In this document: in pieces, positions 1 through 9,500 of the stretch
Numbering within the stretch: the stretch's first letter is position 1
Layout: each line of letters begins with the position of its first letter
Source: Entamoeba invadens IP1
Lineage: Eukaryota; Evosea; Mastigamoebida; Endamoebidae
DNA length: 23,796 bases
Direction: 5' to 3'
Assembly: GCF_000330505.1 (NCBI RefSeq)
Contig: NW_004443563.1
Coordinates: 154,355 to 178,150 of the forward strand
The notes under the pieces: generated by a model
Told to the model about the DNA's origin: nothing
Database searches by the model: none
The model's input: only the letters and a program-made list of their open reading frames with translations
Position numbers and translations under genes: made by a program

Positions 1-180
1 TTTCGACAGTCTAATTTAATTTGTACAACAAAGAGGGACTCTTTTAAATTAATAAAAGAGTCACATTGGCAATACATATTTTCAAGCGGATATATTTTTC
101 GATTACATTGTTTGCCGACCCAATTCGAGCCGGCGTTACGTTTGATTGAGTGCTATGTGGTTAATATAATCGATGTTTAA
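1..180 (+). CDS. possible 3' end of an unidentified gene
   Basis: Frame 1 is open from the first base of the window to a TAA at 178-180, giving 59 codons. I do not recognise the product. The C-terminus reads FEPALRLIECYVVNIIDV, a mixed-composition peptide unlike the Ile/Lys/Asn/Phe-only translations of the surrounding spacer. Base composition drops clearly towards A+T after the stop, as expected at a gene end in this genome. The start lies outside the window, so length, domains and function cannot be judged. It could also be a chance open frame, since 59 codons is short. Confidence 0.42.
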   Translation, partial: FRQSNLICTTKRDSFKLIKESHWQYIFSSGYIFRLHCLPTQFEPALRLIECYVVNIIDV

Positions 181-1015
181 AAAAGAAGAAACAACCTGTG
201 TATTGATTATGAAATTGTTTTTTTGTGACCAAATGGGAAAAGGAGTTTAGTTTTCTTTTGGTAAGTATAAAGAAAAGAGCGAAATATTCAAGAAATTTGT
301 TTCTTATTTATCTATGACGCCTTCAATATTGTGGATTTTTATTTCAATTCTTTTGTTGTTTGAATGAAATTGAGCAAATAATTCTTAAGTGTATTATTAT
401 TACCACATTAAACAGAGTATTTGTTGTAATCTGTTACTAATTTAACAGAGACAACATTGTTGTATTTTATACATGTTTAGTATTAATTGTGTGTTTCATT
501 TTCATAAAAGTTTTCATACATATATTATTAAGCTGTTTGATATTTAATCTTGTATGATCAAAAAAGACCCCATTTGGTCTAACACATAAATTGTCCGAGA
601 TAATTACCATGTTAGTTAAACTTGGTGTCGCCATACTTTAATTAATGTGTTTGATATTTAAATTCTTGCTTTATATATTGTTTATTCTTTCTATTTATAT
701 ATTTTGTATTTATTATTGATAAATAACACAATAATCTATTTATACGATGTAGAAATACGAGCAAAATGGATCTTTGTATGTCATTTTAATTATATTTAAG
801 ATTTTATAATGATTTCAATGCCCATTACTTGTTCGATTCTTCGTTTTTGAGAAAACAGAACTAAACAACACTTCTTGAAATTATGTTGTCTGTGTTTCTA
901 TTTAAAAAAAAAGTAAAACAACGCCCCAATGTCTCTCTTTTCGTGTTTTATATTGTATTTTTATTGTATTTTTATTTGAATAAGAATATTAGTGCACACT
1001 TCAAATTTATAATAA
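181..1015. other. A+T-rich spacer, no gene seen
   Basis: This stretch is dominated by A/T runs with no sustained open frame on either strand. A small inverted repeat (AGACC, 6-nt loop, GGTCT) lies near 565-580. No RNA gene is recognised. Confidence 0.6.
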
Positions 1016-1025
1016 ATTTGTAAAA
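1016..1025. repeat. 10-bp target-site duplication, left copy
   Basis: The sequence ATTTGTAAAA directly precedes the left terminal repeat of the fold-back element and recurs exactly at 1467-1476. Confidence 0.75.
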
Positions 1026-1466
1026 GGGACCAACATTGACCACCACCACCTCTTAAAATAGATTTATTTTTTCTATTTCGAATCATATTCAAATTAAAAT
1101 TATAGTAAATAGGTAACTGGGATAATATTAGGTCTGGTTCCCGAATTCAAAAAATGCCGAAAAAACATTTCGAGTTAGTAGCAACCGAGTGAGACGGAGC
1201 ATTGAAAAGAAGGCTCTGAAGACACACTCAAACAGTCTGTTTGTGCACCGTTTCACCCACTTTCCTTGTCCGTACTGTGTGGACGCGGATGTGGTTCCCC
1301 CCCCCCCCGCAAGCGGGGGTCAGGGGGGATCCGCGCCAAGGGAGAACTTGGAAAGTGGGTGACATGGGGACGCACAAACAGTGGCTGAAAAATGGACTTC
1401 CTTCAAAAAACACTCGCGGCAAATATTTTTTTGGTAAAGGTGGTGGTGATGGTCAATGTAGGTGTC
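1026..1466. mobile_element. 441-bp non-autonomous fold-back (MITE-like) element
   Basis: The element is bounded by imperfect TIRs: GGGACCAACATTGACC at the left, and GACACCTACATTGACC read inward from the right, followed by CACCACC repeats on both arms. Exact 10-bp direct repeats (1016-1025 and 1467-1476) flank it. Known knowledge: 9-11-bp duplications and termini starting with G are typical of Mutator-like elements, which are reported from Entamoeba, so assignment to that superfamily is inference. It encodes no transposase. The short open frames on both strands between about 1228 and 1474 are symmetric products of the internal palindrome and are not genes. The core is much richer in G+C than the surroundings, and the left arm is longer than the right. 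Confidence 0.8.
1232..1384. repeat. long internal palindrome with G+C-rich centre
   Basis: The left arm carries CTGTTTGTGC and CACCCACTTTCC. The right arm carries the complements GGAAAGTGGGTG and GCACAAACAG. The arms continue inward through GCGGAT and its complement ATCCGC to a centre CCCCCGC-AA-GCGGGGG at about 1304-1319, preceded by a run of 12 C. This would fold into a long, imperfect cruciform. Confidence 0.85.
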
Positions 1467-1476
1467 ATTTGTAAAA
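1467..1476. repeat. 10-bp target-site duplication, right copy
   Basis: Exact copy of ATTTGTAAAA found at 1016-1025, immediately outside the right terminal repeat. Confidence 0.75.
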
Positions 1477-1876
1477 TACAAAACACTTTTCTTAAATTAA
1501 AAAGTTATTATATTGTTAATATTGTTTTAGCAACTAGATTGTTTCAATTTTTTATAAATTGTTCACAATAAATTATTTATATTTTTAAAAGTTATCTTAT
1601 GTTGTTTATATTTTTCAATTAATCTAATCGCTTGTTATGTTAGTTTTTAAAGTCCAAAATAAACTGTTATTTGAAAAATCAGGAAATAAAAATAAAAAAA
1701 TGTCTATTAAAAAACTATATAATAGTTTCACATTTTTTAAATATTTTCTAGCAAAAAAACTATTAATTTTAATAACCAACCTTATCATTACAATTATTAT
1801 AAGAAAAATACTTTGTTGTAAAAAATATTATGTCAAACAAATAACAACTTTTTTATATTTAAAATTATATTTTTAT
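1477..1876. other. A+T-rich spacer, no supportable gene
   Basis: A 91-codon frame runs through here (1637-1912). It is nearly all Ile, Leu, Phe, Lys, Asn and Tyr, and its end runs into the short transposable element at 1879. I regard it as a chance frame in A+T-rich DNA. Confidence 0.6.
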
Positions 1877-1878
1877 TA

Positions 1879-2098
1879 CAGTCAAATACGTCTATTTGTT
1901 GTAAATGAGTGAATTTTGTAGAAAATTCTATTTAATAATGAAATTTATTTTTTATAAAAAATTTAGTTTTTAATTCAACAAAAGTTACAGATTCGAGAAC
2001 AAAATATTTAATTGTTGTTCACCAAAATGATTGGCCAGTTGTGCGGCAATTAAGCAACTTCGACAATTATAATTACGACAAATAGACGCCTTTGACTG
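1879..2098. mobile_element. 220-bp TA-flanked MITE, Tc1/mariner type
   Basis: The left end reads CAGTCAAATACGTCTATTTG. The right end, read on the other strand, is CAGTCAAAGGCGTCTATTTG. Both continue into TTGTAA or TCGTAA, matching at 23 of 26 positions. TA dinucleotides flank both ends (1877-1878 and 2099-2100), the target duplication of Tc1/mariner-type elements. There is no coding capacity. It is presumably moved by a transposase encoded elsewhere: the TIRs start with CAGT, not the GAGTCA of the neighbouring pogo-like element. Confidence 0.82.
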
Positions 2099-2100
2099 TA

Positions 2101-2576
2101 TTAAAAAATAAAGATTTAAAATCATAATTATATTTTTAGATTCAACATTCCAAGTTATTTATACGCCCAATTTGTGTTGATTAAGAAGTAAAATGACAAA
2201 CAAAAAAAGAATATTTTGATGGTTTTTATTTATTTTTAAATAAATTGGTTGTTATTTCTTTGTTGTTTGATTTTCAATAATACATATTTTTAATTTATTT
2301 TAATTCCATTTAACCATTGAAATTTATTTAATTTGCCTGTTCTTGAGAGAACACACTCTTCAAATATACATCTCTTGAAATCTTTCGCTGTAACTTGCAG
2401 ACTAATTTCAATAACTTTTAAAAAGCAATAATAAATAAAACATATGAATGTTAATGACTTAAAGTGCTCAACGACACTAAATACAAAGGTTTAAAAAACT
2501 TACAAAAAATAATTCTTTTTTTGTCAATTAATTATAAATATAAAATAAATTATTCAACCTTTACTTAACCGGCCAA
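2101..2576. other. A+T-rich spacer, no gene seen
   Basis: No coding frame is supportable. At 2567-2576 it ends in the G+C-richer motif AACCGGCCAA, which recurs at 14429-14438 (see findings). Confidence 0.6.
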
Positions 2577-2578
2577 TA

Positions 2579-2620
2579 GAGTCAGTCTATTAACGTTATC
2601 TGGTCCTTAAACCTTATCTG
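2579..2620 (+). repeat. left terminal inverted repeat of the pogo-like transposon
   Basis: Begins GAGTCAGTCTATTAACG and carries 11-mers at 2592-2602 (AACGTTATCTG) and 2610-2620 (AACCTTATCTG). It mismatches the right TIR only at TIR positions 7, 13 and 36. Confidence 0.92.
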
Positions 2621-2942
2621 TTTAATTATTTTTCTTGTTTATTTTCGAACATTCGTTAAAGTATTTTTAAATAAGACAAAAATAATAAAAGCATACACAT
2701 TTTTGCAAGAAACAAACAATAAAAGTATAAAAATTTGGAAATAACCCCAATATTCAATAAAAATAATTTATTATTACAAATGTTTATTTTTTTGTTAAAG
2801 CTGTTTTCCCCAATTTTTAAATAAATATTCTTTATTATCTTTCTGTTTTTAAAATTATAAAAACACTTCAATTTTATTAATATTTTTAAAGCAAAAATAC
2901 ACTTTTTATTTTTTAAAAATTAACCAAAACTTTTAATTAACA

Positions 2943-5105
2943 ATGTTGCCGCCTCACGCCTTTTCCACTCGCACAGAATTTAACATGAGGCAGATCAACT
3001 TCAATCACATTATGAAGGAAGTTAATGTAGATTTAAAAGCAAAATCTCTTATCAAACTTGTGTTTGATTTGGAAACTGTTAATGGTTATATTTCAGCCAG
3101 TCTTAACCAAGCCATTCACAATTACAACAACATTATAAACTACACAATTACCGATTTTGACAAAGCGATAATGGCATTCCAAAATGACATAGACTCTATC
3201 AACAGTATTTCGGAAGTTATATCTACTATTATCAATACAACAAACAATATTAAAAACGTGACCGAGCACACCATCAACTGCCTTCAATTTGTTCGCCAAT
3301 ACACAGTTCCGCGCGCTGGATTCATTCAATTGGCCAACTATCTGAGACACGATGGTATACCAGAACCTGGAAATATCACAATAAATAATCTGACTATGGA
3401 AACAAATAGTGATAACAATTCATCAATTGAAGAAATAACAATTGTAAATAACAATGATGTCATTGAAGCTCTTGGCTTGGAAACTAACGACTGTTCGCAA
3501 ATTGAACTAGAAAGACAAATGGAAGAAGAGGGGGGAGAATCTTCTGAAACCATGGAAGAGTTGGACAATAACTATAATCGAGACTCTCAAATAGAAATGC
3601 CACTTGACGAAATAGAGTTTAGTTGTGACGGGCTTTGGGATTACCTACAAACGAAAAATCGAGAGAAAGACTTCACGATGGTTATCGACGCATTACTGAG
3701 ATTCTTAAAACTCAACAGGAACATCAAATCACCAAACAGAAGAATACAAATGTACAGATTGTCTGAATATATGAACTCAAAATGCAATCTTAATTCTGGA
3801 GATTTTTTGGCAAGTCTCACACCAAATTTAAGCGCCGACATTTGGAGACAACAATTAAGATTTGCAAAACAAACACGTGGGTTATCGGGTAGAATAGCAA
3901 TTTTCAGTGAAATTGAAAAAACACAAATCGTGTCTTATATCAAACAAAGAGAATCCGAAAAGAATCCACCAACATTTAGTGATATGATGTTCTTTTTGGC
4001 GACAGAAATGGAACGGACTTCGGTAAACATTCGAACATTGTATAACTTTGTTGAGCACGATGACAGAATAAAGACAGCAAAAGGTGTACCAATGGAGAAA
4101 GAACGCGTCGATGTCGATGTAGAGTTAATCAAAATATACTTTGATATGTTAGAAAAAGAGGCGAGTAGTGTACCAGTCTCTTTCATATTCAACTGTGACG
4201 AGTCTGGGTTTCAAGAGTGGGCAGATAAAATGGACCAAAAAGTTATTGTCTCTTCTTCTTCTGCCAATAAAGTGGATATACCAATAACAAGAGGATCTGG
4301 ACGAATGACAATGTTAGGGACAATTTGTATGGATGGAACTGTATTTCCTCCATTTTTTATCATACCAACCATATCAATAGAAAAGGAGCTAATCGAGAAC
4401 GGAATAACTCCGAACAAAGCGGTACTTAAACACTCCGAAAAGTTTTTTATGAACAACTACTTGTTTGAGTTGTGGTTAAAAGAAGTTTTTATACCCAATT
4501 TAGACAACAAAAGAAAACTGTTGAAGTATAAAGGTGTGTCTATATTAATTATAGATGGATATGGTTCACACATAGGTATCAAATCAGTCAAATTACTCTC
4601 GGAAAATAATGTTAAAATAATTTTAATGCCTGGTCATTCATCACATTGTCTTCAAATGTTGGATGTATCTATTTTTGGAAATCAAAAACGTGTATGTGTG
4701 ACTGAAAAGTGTTTCATGAATGATGCATTTGAAAATTTGTCTTATTCAGCAATACAAATATTATCAATCGTTAATTCATGGGAAAAGGTAACAACAACAA
4801 AAAATGTTATTTCATCCTTTGTTGCATGTGGATTGGTTCCTCGACTTTTGGATAATTATACGGTAGTTTGCGAAGTAGTGCCTCAATCTTGTTCTCGTTT
4901 AGATTGTTTCTTTAATTGTGACGAAATTGAAGAAATGAAAACAAAAATGGGTATAAATGATTTGACAATAAACAATTCAAAGAAAAAAGTGTTGAAAAAT
5001 TTACGTGTAAAGTATCGCAAGTTGGACAATTCTAAACTTGAATTGAACCATGGTTTCTCTCTTTATAAAAGTCAAAGGATAAAATTGAGTAAACTTGGAT
5101 GGTGA
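2943..5105 (+). CDS. pogo/CENP-B-type DDD transposase
   Basis: This 720-residue protein cuts and rejoins the ends of the surrounding transposon in the nucleus. The C-terminal half is a DDE_1-type (pogo/Tigger/CENP-B) RNase-H fold. The first catalytic Asp is D419 in FNCDESGF, the second D538 in LIIDGYGSH, and the third D574 in GHSSHCLQMLDVSIFG (family form LQPLDV). The last two are separated by 35 residues, so the triad is complete. Upstream, residues about 315-395 resemble the CENP-B-type helix-turn-helix DNA-binding region. The segment MEKERVDVDVELI at about 382-394 is the usual linker into the catalytic domain. Residues 1 to about 220 have no recognised counterpart and include an acidic stretch near 190-215. 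The first Met was chosen because it opens the frame just after an A+T-rich leader; an internal Met at residue 15 is possible. The C-terminus is basic. No frameshift or stop interrupts it. Confidence 0.93.
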   Translation: MLPPHAFSTRTEFNMRQINFNHIMKEVNVDLKAKSLIKLVFDLETVNGYISASLNQAIHNYNNIINYTITDFDKAIMAFQNDIDSINSISEVISTIINTTNNIKNVTEHTINCLQFVRQYTVPRAGFIQLANYLRHDGIPEPGNITINNLTMETNSDNNSSIEEITIVNNNDVIEALGLETNDCSQIELERQMEEEGGESSETMEELDNNYNRDSQIEMPLDEIEFSCDGLWDYLQTKNREKDFTMVIDALLRFLKLNRNIKSPNRRIQMYRLSEYMNSKCNLNSGDFLASLTPNLSADIWRQQLRFAKQTRGLSGRIAIFSEIEKTQIVSYIKQRESEKNPPTFSDMMFFLATEMERTSVNIRTLYNFVEHDDRIKTAKGVPMEKERVDVDVELIKIYFDMLEKEASSVPVSFIFNCDESGFQEWADKMDQKVIVSSSSANKVDIPITRGSGRMTMLGTICMDGTVFPPFFIIPTISIEKELIENGITPNKAVLKHSEKFFMNNYLFELWLKEVFIPNLDNKRKLLKYKGVSILIIDGYGSHIGIKSVKLLSENNVKIILMPGHSSHCLQMLDVSIFGNQKRVCVTEKCFMNDAFENLSYSAIQILSIVNSWEKVTTTKNVISSFVACGLVPRLLDNYTVVCEVVPQSCSRLDCFFNCDEIEEMKTKMGINDLTINNSKKKVLKNLRVKYRKLDNSKLELNHGFSLYKSQRIKLSKLGW

Positions 5106-5799
5106 AAATATTGATAAATGAAGTCGGTTATACATTTTTAATATTTTTGTATAAAAAATATAAATTGTATTAAATAATATAGTAAAAAACAAACAAATAA
5201 AAAAATAAACAGTACCATAAAAATACAATAAATTATAATAAATAGGTTAATGATTGTAATATTTAAAACCTACAAACTTTAAACACCAAAGAAAGATTCC
5301 GAGCATTGTACAAAAGTATGCGTTTATAATATTACTCAATCAACCACAACAACCAATAGACAAAACATCATCAGTATTATTGGTTTGCTTGTTTATTCGA
5401 TCCATAAGCCAACTTACTTACAAAAAGCATTTTCTATGTTTACACAATTTACGATATTGATGATTGAAAATATTATTTAATCAATAACAAAGAAGTCGAG
5501 ACAGTTAAAAATGGTTTAGATTGTGGTTTTGGAAGCATTTGTTGACAGCAAAAAGTGGACTTTTCTGGTCCTCGTCTACTTCATTGTGTTATTCTTTTAG
5601 GTGCGTCATTTTGGTACTTGTTCAGATGATTCTTTATTTTTGACAAAAAGTATCATCTTGAAAATAAATGAATTTATTGTTTTAAGTTTTATTTAAAATT
5701 AAATAAAAAATTTAAAATATCAAAAATATTTTTATCATTTTTGACGTAATTAATTTGAGTCCGTGGAAATAATAAGAAGAATAATAGAATATTCGTGAC

Positions 5800-5841
5800 C
5801 AGATAACGTTTAAGGACCAGATAACGTTGATAGATTGACTC
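5800..5841 (-). repeat. right terminal inverted repeat of the pogo-like transposon
   Basis: Read inward it starts GAGTCAATCTATCAACG. The 11-mer AACGTTATCTG occurs twice on the minus strand, at 5800-5810 and 5818-5828, mirroring the left end. Confidence 0.92.
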
Positions 5842-5868
5842 TAGTATTTTTTTTCTTTGGCAAAATGC

Positions 5869-6316
5869 ACGAGACGCAAAAAATTGCGTTTTTTTTTCTA
5901 TAAATATAAAAATGAGAAAAAATTCTAAAAATAATTTACATATAAATTTGCTTTTGTATGAAGAAGCATCTTTCAGCAGTTTTCACATTTCAACAAGAGA
6001 TCAGACACTAGGTTTTTACAATTATTCTAATGCGATTTTAGCTTTAGGTCTGAAACATAATCGACCAATTTTTTTCCCAGACACTAGTAATGAGTAGAAA
6101 AATCTTTATCATAACTGTGACAACATCGGAGCAGCAAGACAAACTTATTACAATTAAATTTTTCGTTGATTTGTGCGGCAGAATGGGTTTACAAAAGAAT
6201 TGTTAGTTATTTTATTTAAAAAAAATCTAAAAATAATTTTTACACATTTTATCTAAACAAAAACAATTACTAAAATTTCAATTTTATTTTTTTAAACGCG
6301 TTTTTTTGCGTCTCGT
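5869..6316. mobile_element. 448-bp segment bounded by inverted repeats, possible decayed element
   Basis: ACGAGACGCAAAAAA followed within 2 nt by GCGTTT stands at the left. The same pattern stands inverted at the right, ending GCGTCTCGT at 6308-6316. These are conspicuous G+C-richer words in an A+T-rich context. I find no convincing target duplication outside them, so the exact ends and superfamily are unknown. Two overlapping small frames lie inside. It sits only 25 bp beyond the right end of the pogo-like element but has different termini. Confidence 0.5.
5912..6206 (+). pseudogene. relict coding segment in two frames, product unknown
   Basis: A 61-codon frame (5912-6097) ends with TAG. 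A second frame starts with an ATG overlapping that stop (6090) and runs 38 codons to TAG at 6204-6206. Both peptides have ordinary amino-acid composition (for example ALGLKHNRPIFFPDTSNE in the first, TTSEQQDKLITIKFFVDLCG in the second), unlike the spacer. The simplest reading is one old coding segment broken by a frameshift, carried inside the inverted-repeat-bounded element. I do not recognise the family. Two chance frames remain possible. Confidence 0.35.
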
Positions 6317-6334
6317 TTATTTTAATCGGTTAAG

Positions 6335-6371
6335 ATGTTATATCTTAAAAAAATCTTTTAAGTTATAACAT
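6335..6371. repeat. strong hairpin downstream of the TMK gene
   Basis: ATGTTATATCTTAAAA (6335-6350), a 5-nt loop AAATC, and TTTTAAGTTATAACAT (6356-6371) form a 16-bp stem with a single T-T mismatch. It lies about 190 bp beyond the stop of the minus-strand TMK gene. It could affect the transcript if transcription runs that far. No function is established. Confidence 0.6.
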
Positions 6372-6563
6372 TTTTGATCCAAATCATTTAATCTCATTTT
6401 GTCCACGTTTTTTTTTATGAATAGGAATTGCCACGTAATTTGGTCCAAATATGTCACTTATCTTTAATTATAAATGGTATTAACAACAGTTTGTTTGTAT
6501 TGGAATAACAAATTATATGTTTATTTGGATTTGATTATATAGATACAACATAAAACAATTACA

Positions 6564-9500
6564 TCACAAGTTATCTAGCTGTTTTATAACCTCTTTGATA
6601 TCAAGTCTCTTGATCGGATTGTGAACCCAGCATTTATCCACAATTGAAAATATTTTATCATCCATGTCATCTTTCTTTTCTGGTCGTTTACCATTATTTA
6701 CATACTCTGCTATTTTCCATGGAAACGCGAAAAGGCCTTTCGGATACGCGTCACACCACCCAATACCCTCAAACATCGTTATTCCAAACGAGTATATGTC
6801 TGCTGGCTTTTTATATTTCTCTTGACTCAAGATTTCAGGCGCCATATAGACTGGAGTTCCAATACCTTTTGTGAAAGTCATGTTAGTCATCAACAGATTC
6901 ACATTTCTCGCACTTCCAAAGTCAGTCAGTTTTGCTATAACTTTGTCATCAACATTTAGTGATATAACCAAAATGTTGTCTGGTTTGATGTCTCTGTGTA
7001 ATATCCCATTTTCATGCAAATACAAAATACCTTTTGCTGCATCTATCATCATTTTAACACGCAACTTTATGTCAATATCTTCACTCTTTTTGTGTTTAAT
7101 TAAGTCTTGTAAAGAACCATATTGTGCAAATTCGGTGACCATACACACTTTGTTGGGAATGAAAACAGCGCCATAGAAATGGACGATGTAATCACTTCTA
7201 AATTTGTCTAACATATTTACCTCTTTTTCAAATTCTTCAATAATTTCATCAGACAAATCAACGCTTTTGATTTTCTTAATTGCAACTGTATTATTTCTAT
7301 AAGTACCTTTATACACAACACCAAAAGATCCTTCGCCAAGTTTATTATCGAAAACAATTTCATTGGGGTCGAGTTTAGTTGTGATTGTAGTCACTCCTTT
7401 CATCACAAGTTCATTCAAAATTTCTTCTCCTGTTTCGATGTTTTTTGAGACTAAAACAATGTTGTCCTCGATTTTGCAAGTGTAATTTGGAGTTATAAAA
7501 AATTCAAACTCGCACGCACAATTTTTGTGTAACGTCGCTATACTCGGCTTAACTGTTATATTGAACTTCTCAACAAACGTTTTGGCGACAAATTGAATTT
7601 TCACAGTTTGATTGTTAGTGTTACCAACACAAATTAATTTGCGTGTTTCTTCACTCACTGGAATTTCGTCGTCTTCGTTGTTAAAATCGATTTCTGGTTG
7701 ATCAACACATACTCCGCCTTTCAATTCATTGAATTTCAAATTCGAATTTTGCATTTTGAATATCGTCATTTTGCTCTCAATTTCGCTTTTTCGAAGTTTT
7801 TTGTGAATAACAACAAAGAGTATTACAACACATATAAATATGATAATCACAAGTACAATGACAAAAATTACAATAATGAAAATGACCCACCAAACCGCTT
7901 TAGAAACACAGAATGTGCCACTTTGACTTGGCGCTTTCCAGAATTCACATTTTGAACACTTTGAATTGTGGGCCTCAAGACAGTACTTTAAGAGTGTATA
8001 ATGACTGCAATTCTTTTCTGAAAGCACGTAATTGTCAACACATATTTCACATGCATTTTTGGACTCACATTTTACACATAAATCACTACACTTTTCACAT
8101 TGATTTGACTTGATTTGGAAATACCCATCTTGACATGTAGAACACCCCTTTTCTGTGATTTCAACATCACATCCAACGATCGAATCCTTTGAAACGCATT
8201 TGTTCTCATTTGTCATGAAATTGCTCGAATTACACGAAAGACATTTACCAGCCGAATTACACGTTGAACACTCTGTTGGGCATTTATTACATACAAAATT
8301 GATTAAATAAAAACCATCATCACATTGTAAACACTTTAAACTGTCATATGAAAATTTAAGACAAGTCGCAAGTAAATCATCTTGAGATACACAAGAATAG
8401 TTGTTAAGATAATATTCAGAGGAACACGACTGACAAAAATTGGGGGATGAAATACATGTAGAACATGTCGAATTGCACTTTTCACACGAATTTTCAGCGG
8501 TGTCAAAATACTTTCCAGAAACACAACGAAGGCAACCAAAAGAATTTTGGATTTCACAATTACTATCATCAAGTGTTTTGCATTCTTTTTGTGAATTTAA
8601 AATTGTTTTTGATTCACATTCAACACATTTGGTATTCACTTTATATACACAATTTTGTGTTGGCTTTTCACATTTCCCATTCGCATCTTTAATTGTATTT
8701 TCGGCAACTTCACAGGAAGAAGTGTCACAAGCCCCCAAATCAGACATTTCAAATTTTAATGAGCAACGCGTCGCATATTTAAAATTACAAGAAACACTGT
8801 TTGGATGTTTGTCTGTACATTTTTGACAAATTTCACCATTTTCTGTGTAATACCCATTTTCACATGCATTGATGGAATTATGTGAAAATAAAATCACATT
8901 GTTTCCAATTGAAACACACTTTCCATTAGAAAGTTTGGTATTGGAATTTCTATCGCAGAATAGACAACTTTCTTCGGTCTCTCTGATCGAACAGTGGTCT
9001 TGTGAAGTCACGCACTTCCCGTTATAATATGTATAACCCAATTTACATATTACACAAAAATCTCGCATTGTAAGTTGACAATTTTCGATTAAAATACATT
9101 CGCCGTTAACACCATAATATCCACTTGAACACTTCATACAATCGCCATTGTAAACTGTGCAGATTTCACAATTGGATTTGGTGCAACTTTCACATTGTCT
9201 TGTGATTTTATTTAACCCTCCTTTCGTGCATTCTATCTTTGTTAAACACTGAAATGATGTGGAGTTGTAATATCCAAGATTACAAGAAGTTGTGTCAAAG
9301 ACATAATCAGCATTTTGTGATATTAGTAATACACTCTTTGTCAATTTAAAAAAGCTCACCGCAACAAATTCATCAGAAATTATATTGATCACAATATCAG
9401 TGAATGAATAGAGAGATATTTTATTACTTCCAATTGTCACTATATTCTCCTCTTCTGTTTCTTTTTTGTTCAAAACCTTCAAATTATTTACTTGTCTATT

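Larger units (their letters stand above)
2579..5841 (+). mobile_element. complete pogo-like (Tc1/mariner superfamily) DNA transposon
   Basis: This 3263-bp unit has 42-bp TIRs (2579-2620 and 5800-5841) agreeing at 39 of 42 positions. Both ends start GAGTCA and are flanked by TA (2577-2578 and 5842-5843), as expected of Tc1/mariner/pogo insertions. Each TIR contains two copies of an 11-mer AAC[GC]TTATCTG with an 18-bp period, which are likely transposase binding sites. Inside is one intact transposase gene (2943-5105), with about 320 bp of leader and about 690 bp of trailing A+T-rich sequence. Intact termini, target duplication and open frame suggest a fairly recent insertion that may be autonomous. 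A 71-codon minus-strand frame near 2656-2871 is low-complexity and not regarded as a gene. Confidence 0.92.

Noticed and set aside
37..62. Regulatory hairpin near the window start
   Set aside because: The 9-bp stem is A+T-rich and lies within a candidate coding frame; no reason to assign a function.
1228..1474. 64- and 77-codon frames on opposite strands
   Set aside because: They lie in the palindromic core of the fold-back element and mirror each other; no domain and no codon-use signal.
1637..1912. 91-codon plus-strand frame
   Set aside because: Almost entirely Ile/Leu/Phe/Lys/Asn/Tyr, in A+T-rich spacer, and it runs into the 1879-2098 MITE.
2656..2871. 71-codon minus-strand frame in the transposon leader
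   Set aside because: Low-complexity A+T-driven composition; no homology recognised.
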